From positions 1 through 20,348 of the forward strand of contig JAUVUO010000002.1 of assembly GCA_030601015.1 (NCBI GenBank): DNA of 20,348 nucleotides, given 5' to 3'. Source of the DNA: Candidatus Omnitrophota bacterium. Its GTDB lineage: Bacteria > Omnitrophota > Gorgyraeia > Duberdicusellales > 4484-171. Position 1 is the stretch's first letter. The number at the start of each line of letters is the position of its first letter. The notes under the pieces were generated by a model. That model made no database searches, had not been told where the DNA came from, and saw only the letters and a program-made list of their open reading frames with translations. Positions 16,284 through 20,348 of the stretch are shown piece by piece. A program made the position numbers and the translations under genes.

Positions 16284-17834
16284 ATGAGCAAATTTTATTT
16301 AACAACGCCTCTTTATTATGTGAATGCCAGTCCTCATATTGGGCATGCGTATACAAACATTATTGCTGATTGTATGGCCCGTTTTAAAAGAATGTTAGGG
16401 GAAGATGTATTTTTTCTAACAGGAACCGATGAACATGGTGAGAAAATAAAGAAAGCGGCCGAAGCTGATAATGAGGATGTTAATGATTTTGTAGATAGAG
16501 TTTCCGGAAATTTTAATAAATTATGGGCAGAATTAAATATATCCTATGATTGTTTTATTCGAACAACAGGTTCAGAACATATCGATACGGTTAAGGCAGT
16601 TATAAAGGTTTTACAAAATAAAGGTGATATTTATAAAGCGAAATATAGCGCCTATTATTGTGTTCCTTGTGAATCTTTTTGGACAGAAACACAAGTTAAA
16701 GAAAACGGAAATTGTCCCGATTGCAAACGTGAAATCGAAATTATTGAAGAAGAAAATTATTTTTTTAAATTATCAAAATATCAAAAATGGTTAATTGATT
16801 ATTTTAAAACCAATACTGATTTTGTAAAGCCAAAGACAAGGTATAATGAAGTTTTATCATTTTTAGAAAAAAATGTTTTAGAAGATCTGTGTATTTCCAG
16901 GCCTAAAAGCAGAGTTTCTTGGGGGGTAGAGTTTCCAGGAAATGAGAATTAGATTGTTTATGTCTGGTTTGATGCTCTAATTAACTATATAAGCGGGGTA
17001 GGATACAACACAGATAATGGAAATTTTGAAAAATTTTGGCCGGCGAATATTCATTTTATAGGTAAGGATATTTTAAGGCACCACGCTGTGTTTTGGCCGA
17101 TAATGTTAAAAGCCGTAGATGTAGAACTACCTAAAACTATTTATGCTCATGGCTGGTGGAAAATAGGGGACGAAAAAATATCTAAATCAAAAGGAAATAT
17201 AGTTAATCCTTTTGATTTGATTTCAACTCTTACCCTATCCTTGGGTAATATTGAATCAGCGGTAGACGCGTTACGGTATTTTTTTTTAAGGGAAATTTCT
17301 GTTGGGTTGGATGGAAATTTTTCTTGGCAGGCTTTAGTAAACCGAATTAATTCTGATCTTGCTAATGATTTAGGGAATTTAGTGTTTCGTGCTTTGAATA
17401 TGTGTGAAAAATATTTAGAAGGCCGAATATCTCCAATTTCATGTGAAATACCTATTGAATTTAAAGACAGTTTGGGAAAATTAGAATCAAAATATGATGA
17501 ATCCATGAGCAATGGCGAGTTTTCATCTGCATTAGGTGATGTTTTTAAATTTGTGAGTGTAATCAATAAATATATTGAAGACACTAAGCCTTGGGTTTTA
17601 TGGAAGGGGAAAAAATATGATGAAATAAAATTTTTTCTTTATTCTCTTCTAGAAGGGATAAGGTTAATATCTTTATATATTTATCCGGTAATGCCGTTTA
17701 CTTCATTAGCAATAGCTAAACAATTAGGGCTGGATGAAAAGTGGTTTTCTTTGGAGAAAAAATCATGGTCAGCATTAAAAGAGTATACTATAAAAAAAGG
17801 GAAACCTCTTTTTCCCCGGATTGATGTTGAATAA
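16284..17834 (+). CDS. metG: Methionyl-tRNA synthetase, interrupted by an in-frame TAG
   Basis: A class I synthetase that charges tRNA-Met. The HIGH motif is H18-H21 (PHIGHAYTN). A four-cysteine zinc knuckle follows (C126, C129, C144, C147), then WGVEFPGNEN to residue 222. Codon 223 is TAG (16950-16952). The frame then continues unbroken: IVYVWFDALINYISG, a GKDILRHHAVFWP segment, the KMSKS equivalent KISKS at 298-302, and the helical anticodon-binding domain. Total 516 codons, the short form without the C-terminal tRNA-binding (EMAP-like) domain. The position is usually Q, H or K in relatives, so a single C-to-T change in CAG would explain it. Without readthrough only the N-terminal half would be made, which lacks KISKS. 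Either a sequence error, a fresh mutation or a suppressed codon; the rest shows no decay. Confidence 0.9.
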
Positions 17835-17872
17835 TATGTATACCAATAAATGATCAACATCTTAATAAGTTC

Positions 17873-18640
17873 ATGTTTATTGATTCTCACTGTCATTTCA
17901 ATTCACTCCAAAAAAATAAAATAGATACTATAATAGAATCTTGTTTAGATGGCTATTGTTTTATTGATTCAAGCATTGATCTGAAAAGTTCAAAAATATC
18001 TGTAGAAATTTCAAGCCAACATTCATTTATTTATACATCTCTAGGATTCCACCCCTTTTCAGTTAATGAATTTTCTTCGGAAACAATTATTAAATACCAA
18101 GAGATAATTGAAGAAAATAAGAAAATTGTGGCAATCGGGGAAATAGGTTTAGATTATAAAGCTAATGCAATTGTAGAGGATCAGGAGAAAGTTTTTATAG
18201 ATTTTGTAAAACTGGCTCAAAAAAATAATTTACCTATAGTTATACATAACCGCTTCGAAGGTGACAAAATTTTAGATATTTTAAATAATTTGTATTCCGG
18301 TTATGACCGGGTAATATTCCATTGTTTCTCCTATTCTCCTGATTTGTTAGATAAAATTTTAGAACGGGGAGCTTATGTTTCGTTTTCTTTAAATGTTTTG
18401 AGGAAAAATAAGGCAATTATAGCATCACTAAAAAAATGTCCATTAGATAGGATTCTTTTAGAGACGGATTCACCTTATATGCGAATAAAAAATGTGCCTT
18501 CAACTCCGTTAGATATAAGAAATGTCTATTCATTTGCCGCGGAAGTTAAGGATATTAAAAAGACAGAATTAGAAGAAGCAGTTTTTTTAAATGCTAAAAA
18601 AGTTTTTAATTTGCGGGAATATTTAAAATGCAGTCAATAA
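17873..18640 (+). CDS. tatD: TatD-family metal-dependent hydrolase (DNase)
   Basis: A 255-residue amidohydrolase-fold TIM barrel. Metal ligands are visible: D4, H6 and H8 in IDSHCHF, the glutamate in AIGEIGLDY, histidines in PIVIHNR and IFHCFSYS, and the aspartate in LLETDSPY. TatD proteins are 3'-5' exonucleases acting on DNA, linked to repair; substrates outside a few species are unclear. metG-tatD adjacency is widespread and matches metS-yabD of Bacillus. The ribosome site is weak. The 3' end overlaps mtnA by 13 bases. Confidence 0.93.
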   Translation: MFIDSHCHFNSLQKNKIDTIIESCLDGYCFIDSSIDLKSSKISVEISSQHSFIYTSLGFHPFSVNEFSSETIIKYQEIIEENKKIVAIGEIGLDYKANAIVEDQEKVFIDFVKLAQKNNLPIVIHNRFEGDKILDILNNLYSGYDRVIFHCFSYSPDLLDKILERGAYVSFSLNVLRKNKAIIASLKKCPLDRILLETDSPYMRIKNVPSTPLDIRNVYSFAAEVKDIKKTELEEAVFLNAKKVFNLREYLKCSQ

Positions 18641-19656
18641 ATTTTAAGAACAATCGTTTATTCTATCTGGATCAAACTAAACTACCATTAAAAGAGATAT
18701 GGCTTGAATGTACGAGCTTGAAGGAAGGATTTATGGCTATCAAAAAACTTAGTGTAAGAGGGGCACCTCTTATTGGAGTATTTTCTGCTTATTGTATCTA
18801 TATTCATTTAAAAGATTTACCATCAAACAAAGAAAAATTTTTAAAGAAATTAAAAGAATCATTGGAACATCTTAAGTCCTGCCGTCCTACAGCTGTTAAT
18901 TTATCCTGGGCTTTGAATAGGATTGACGAAATTGTTATTAAAAATAAAGATAAAAGCCTAATCCGGATAAAAAAAATTATTTTAAAAGAAGCCATAACTA
19001 TCCATAAAGAGGATATAATTTTATGCCGTAAAATAGGAGAGTATGGGGTTAAACTTGTTAATAAAGGTGATAAGATTTTAACTCACTGTAATGCCGGGAT
19101 TTTAGCTGCAGGGGGTGAAGGAACAGCTTTAGCTGTAATATATAAAGCTAATCGCGTATACAAAGATATAATGGTTTTTGCGGATGAAACCCGGCCTTTA
19201 CTTCAGGGCGCTCGGTTAACAGCTTGGGAATTGGCTAAGAATAAAGTTCCTGTGACAGTTATTTGTGACAATATGGCTGCTTTCCTTATGCAAAAGGGCC
19301 AAATAAATAAAATTATTGTTGGAGCAGATAGAATAGCCGCAAATGGAGATGTTGCTAACAAAATCGGCACATACAGTTTAGCGGTTCTGGCTAAATATCA
19401 CAAGATACCTTTTTATGTTGCCGCTCCGTTTAGCACTTTTGATGTAACATTAGAAAAAGGAGAATATATACCTATAGAACAAAGGCATGAAAATGAGGTA
19501 CATAAAATCATAAATAAAGTTTTAATTACTCCGGCAGATGTAAAAGCGTATAATCCTGCCTTTGATGTTACCCCTAATGAGCTTGTTACAGCAATTATTA
19601 CTGATAGAGGAATACTTTACCCCCCTTTTAAATATAATATATCAAAGATTATTTAA
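18628..19656 (+). CDS. mtnA: S-methyl-5-thioribose-1-phosphate isomerase
   Basis: A 342-residue member of the eIF2B-alpha/MtnA fold that converts methylthioribose 1-phosphate to methylthioribulose 1-phosphate in methionine salvage. Active-site elements are present: RGAP (44-47), NLSWALNR (91-98), the catalytic cysteine C154 in THCNAGILA, DETRPLLQGARLTAWEL (phosphate/substrate site), and D234 in VGADRIAANGD. Near the C-terminus PIEQRHENEV and VTPNELVTAIIT are typical. Related ribose-1,5-bisphosphate isomerases share the fold but usually differ in these segments. No other salvage gene lies in the window, so the pathway context is unproven. The ATG lies within tatD and no strong ribosome site is seen, suggesting coupling. 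This is the last gene of the long + strand block. Confidence 0.95.
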   Translation: MQSINFKNNRLFYLDQTKLPLKEIWLECTSLKEGFMAIKKLSVRGAPLIGVFSAYCIYIHLKDLPSNKEKFLKKLKESLEHLKSCRPTAVNLSWALNRIDEIVIKNKDKSLIRIKKIILKEAITIHKEDIILCRKIGEYGVKLVNKGDKILTHCNAGILAAGGEGTALAVIYKANRVYKDIMVFADETRPLLQGARLTAWELAKNKVPVTVICDNMAAFLMQKGQINKIIVGADRIAANGDVANKIGTYSLAVLAKYHKIPFYVAAPFSTFDVTLEKGEYIPIEQRHENEVHKIINKVLITPADVKAYNPAFDVTPNELVTAIITDRGILYPPFKYNISKII

Positions 19657-19658
19657 GC

Positions 19659-19678
19659 TAGTTACTTAATAGTAATTA
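19659..19678. repeat. AT-rich inverted repeat just after mtnA
   Basis: Arms 19659-19666 and 19671-19678 pair over 8 bp (one G-T pair) around a TAAT loop, three bases after the mtnA stop. No T-run follows on the + strand (A-rich instead), so it is not a standard intrinsic terminator. It may slow or protect the mtnA transcript end. Confidence 0.35.
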
Positions 19679-19753
19679 ATAAAAAATATATTTAAAATTA
19701 AAAATGTTATCCTGTCTAGATGAAGATTTAAATTTATTTGAACCGGACCCTTT

Positions 19754-19784
19754 ATAGGCAAAATTTTTTATTATTTTTTGCTAT
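19754..19784. repeat. Imperfect inverted repeat at the end of the minus-strand remnant
   Basis: ATAG-G-CAAAA (19754-19763) pairs with TTTTGCTAT (19776-19784) with one bulged G, giving nine pairs around a T-rich loop. It overlaps the stop of the minus-strand remnant. Neither strand has a proper T-tract after it, so a terminator role is only possible. Confidence 0.3.
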
Positions 19785-19959
19785 CTAGAAGTTGGAATTG
19801 ATCGTTGAATAAAATGTTTGATAAAAACCAATTTGATGAGGGTTTATAAAAATAGAATTCCCAAATCAGCGGCGCCTTTTCGTTTTTCAGGATGTAAACG
19901 AATCTGACAATTGATGTTCCAAATTTTTTTTCTCTTACCTTTTTCACGCTGATTAACAT
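19771..19959 (-). pseudogene. Probable C-terminal remnant of a small secreted-type protein gene
   Basis: An open frame of 62 codons on the minus strand (stop at 19771-19773). Its C-terminal half has the texture of a real protein: SIVRFVYILKNEKAPLIWEF followed by YFYKPSSNWFLSNILFNDQF. From memory, many small exported bacterial proteins of about 130-150 residues end with a strand of the type WxFxFYKPxxxWxLxxxxFxD, so I take this as the tail of such a gene. A TAA (complement of 19960-19962) stands directly before the ATG, and the upstream sequence shows no signal peptide or matching N-terminal part; it is occupied by a + strand promoter. I infer a 5'-truncated relic. It could instead be a short real gene or chance; no database check was possible. 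Confidence 0.4.
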
Positions 19960-19975
19960 TTATTGAAGAAATAAG

Positions 19976-20003
19976 TTGACAGTTGTATATAATAGATTAT
20001 ATC
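19976..20003 (+). promoter_or_regulatory. Probable promoter for the terminal membrane protein gene
   Basis: A perfect TTGACA (19976-19981) is followed after 16 bases by TATATC (19998-20003). A better -10 hexamer, TATAAT (19988-19993), lies too close to that -35 but could work with TTGAAG (19963-19968) at 19 bases. Either start gives a leader of roughly 90-110 nt before ATG 20104. The exact pair is uncertain; the presence of a promoter here, at the start of a new transcription unit, is likely. Confidence 0.5.
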
Positions 20004-20103
20004 ATAATTATATAAACATGAAGGGTAATTGCAAAACACAAATATAAATAAGTTTAAAGAAAATAAGAGTGGATAACTAAAGTTAGGATAAAAAGTATTC
20101 AGC

Positions 20104-20348
20104 ATGAAGAATAAATCCGGGATAAAAAATAAAAATGAAAAGTACAAATTCATCGTAATAATTACCCTCACTTTTTTTTGTTGTTTTCTTGCCTATTTTT
20201 TCCATAAAATATTAAAAATCAGCATTTTATTTACTCATCTTTTTTATATTCCTATTGTTTTGTCATCAATTTGGTGGAAAAAGAAGGGAGTATTTATAAG
20301 CGCATTTTTGGGATTATTTATTGTTGTAAGCCATTTTTTGTTTATTCC
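20104..20348 (+). CDS. N-terminal part of a multi-pass membrane protein, probably a sensor kinase or GGDEF protein (cut by window end)
   Basis: Eighty-one codons are in frame from ATG 20104 to the window end. After a basic start (MKNKSGIKNKNEKYK) come three hydrophobic stretches (about 16-33, 38-56 and 63-81). The segment HLFYIPIVLSSIWWKKKG resembles the second and third helices of the membrane input domain common at the front of PAS-containing histidine kinases and diguanylate cyclases, where an H-x-FYIPI-(x)-W-x-x-(K/R)G pattern recurs. The output domain lies outside the window, so the function is inferred. The ribosome site is weak. It begins a new transcription unit after the gap. Confidence 0.65.
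   Translation, partial: MKNKSGIKNKNEKYKFIVIITLTFFCCFLAYFFHKILKISILFTHLFYIPIVLSSIWWKKKGVFISAFLGLFIVVSHFLFI

Larger units (their letters stand above)
19657..20103. other. 447-base gap without an intact gene
   Basis: This is the only long non-coding stretch. It holds two AT-rich inverted repeats, the minus-strand remnant and a promoter for the last gene. I looked for tRNA arms, CIRCE, CtsR boxes and riboswitch-like pairing and saw none. Confidence 0.7.

Noticed and set aside
17147..17584. 145-codon open frame on the minus strand
   Set aside because: It lies wholly inside the conserved 3' half of metG, has no ribosome site and no recognisable motif; it is a shadow of the real frame.
16284..17834. 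Genome-wide reassignment of TAG to an amino acid
   Set aside because: TAG is the natural end of at least ilvE, mcsB, mlaF, radA and holB, where the protein length is correct, so only the metG codon is anomalous.
19657..19770. tRNA or riboswitch in the gap after mtnA
   Set aside because: A GAACCGGACCC stretch looked briefly like a T-arm, but no cloverleaf partner arms or acceptor stem could be formed.
20018..20047. Possible 9-codon leader peptide before the last gene
   Set aside because: No ribosome site, no repeated regulatory codons and no attenuator-like hairpins follow it.
19953..20171. 72-codon minus-strand frame of mostly hydrophobic residues
   Set aside because: It is a product of AT-rich sequence across the promoter and the start of the membrane gene; low-complexity F/Y/L content and no family resemblance.

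Overview
The window is a low-GC stretch of bacterial chromosome (about one third G+C by eye). It is almost entirely coding, and every confident gene lies on the + strand. The organism looks diderm. It has a LolD-like ATPase and a complete inner-membrane Mla/MCE lipid-transport set (MlaE, MlaF, MlaD), next to a secreted beta-rich protein. It also carries gene strings best known from Firmicutes: mcsA-mcsB-clpC, radA-yacL-ispD-ispF-cysS and tmk-holB-ricT-metG-tatD. That mix and the AT-rich codon use suggest an uncultured diderm lineage of the Omnitrophota/PVC or Elusimicrobiota kind. This placement is inference, not proof. TAA, TAG and TGA all end intact genes, so the standard bacterial code applies.

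Layout. 1-242: 3' end of a LolD-like ABC ATPase. 261-1212: a good sigma70-type promoter and ilvE. 1337-5506: mcsA, mcsB, clpC (arginine-phosphorylation-linked proteolysis, with no ctsR in view). 5503-8670: signal-peptide protein, mlaE, mlaF, mlaD; the first three junctions from clpC onward overlap by 1-4 nt, so the lipid-transport genes look co-translated with clpC. 8767-11126: radA and a membrane PIN-TRAM protein (YacL type). 11254-13948: ispD (frameshifted), ispF, cysS. 13930-16234: tmk, holB, ricT. 16284-17834: metG with an in-frame amber codon. 17873-19656: tatD and mtnA. 19657-20103: a gap holding AT-rich inverted repeats, a probable minus-strand gene remnant and a promoter. 20104-20348: start of a membrane protein, probably a sensor.

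How the genes fit together. McsA/McsB mark proteins with phosphoarginine and ClpC unfolds them for ClpP. MlaE/F/D plus the secreted protein probably move phospholipid between the membranes. IspD and IspF are non-mevalonate isoprenoid enzymes. CysRS and MetRS serve translation. Tmk, HolB and RadA serve DNA precursor supply, replication and recombination. MtnA belongs to methionine salvage.

Most notable points: an Mla cassette with a previously unassigned periplasmic protein sitting inside a Firmicutes-type clpC-radA string; two normally essential genes (ispD, metG) each interrupted by a single lesion about 5 kb apart; and a decayed minus-strand gene tail after mtnA.
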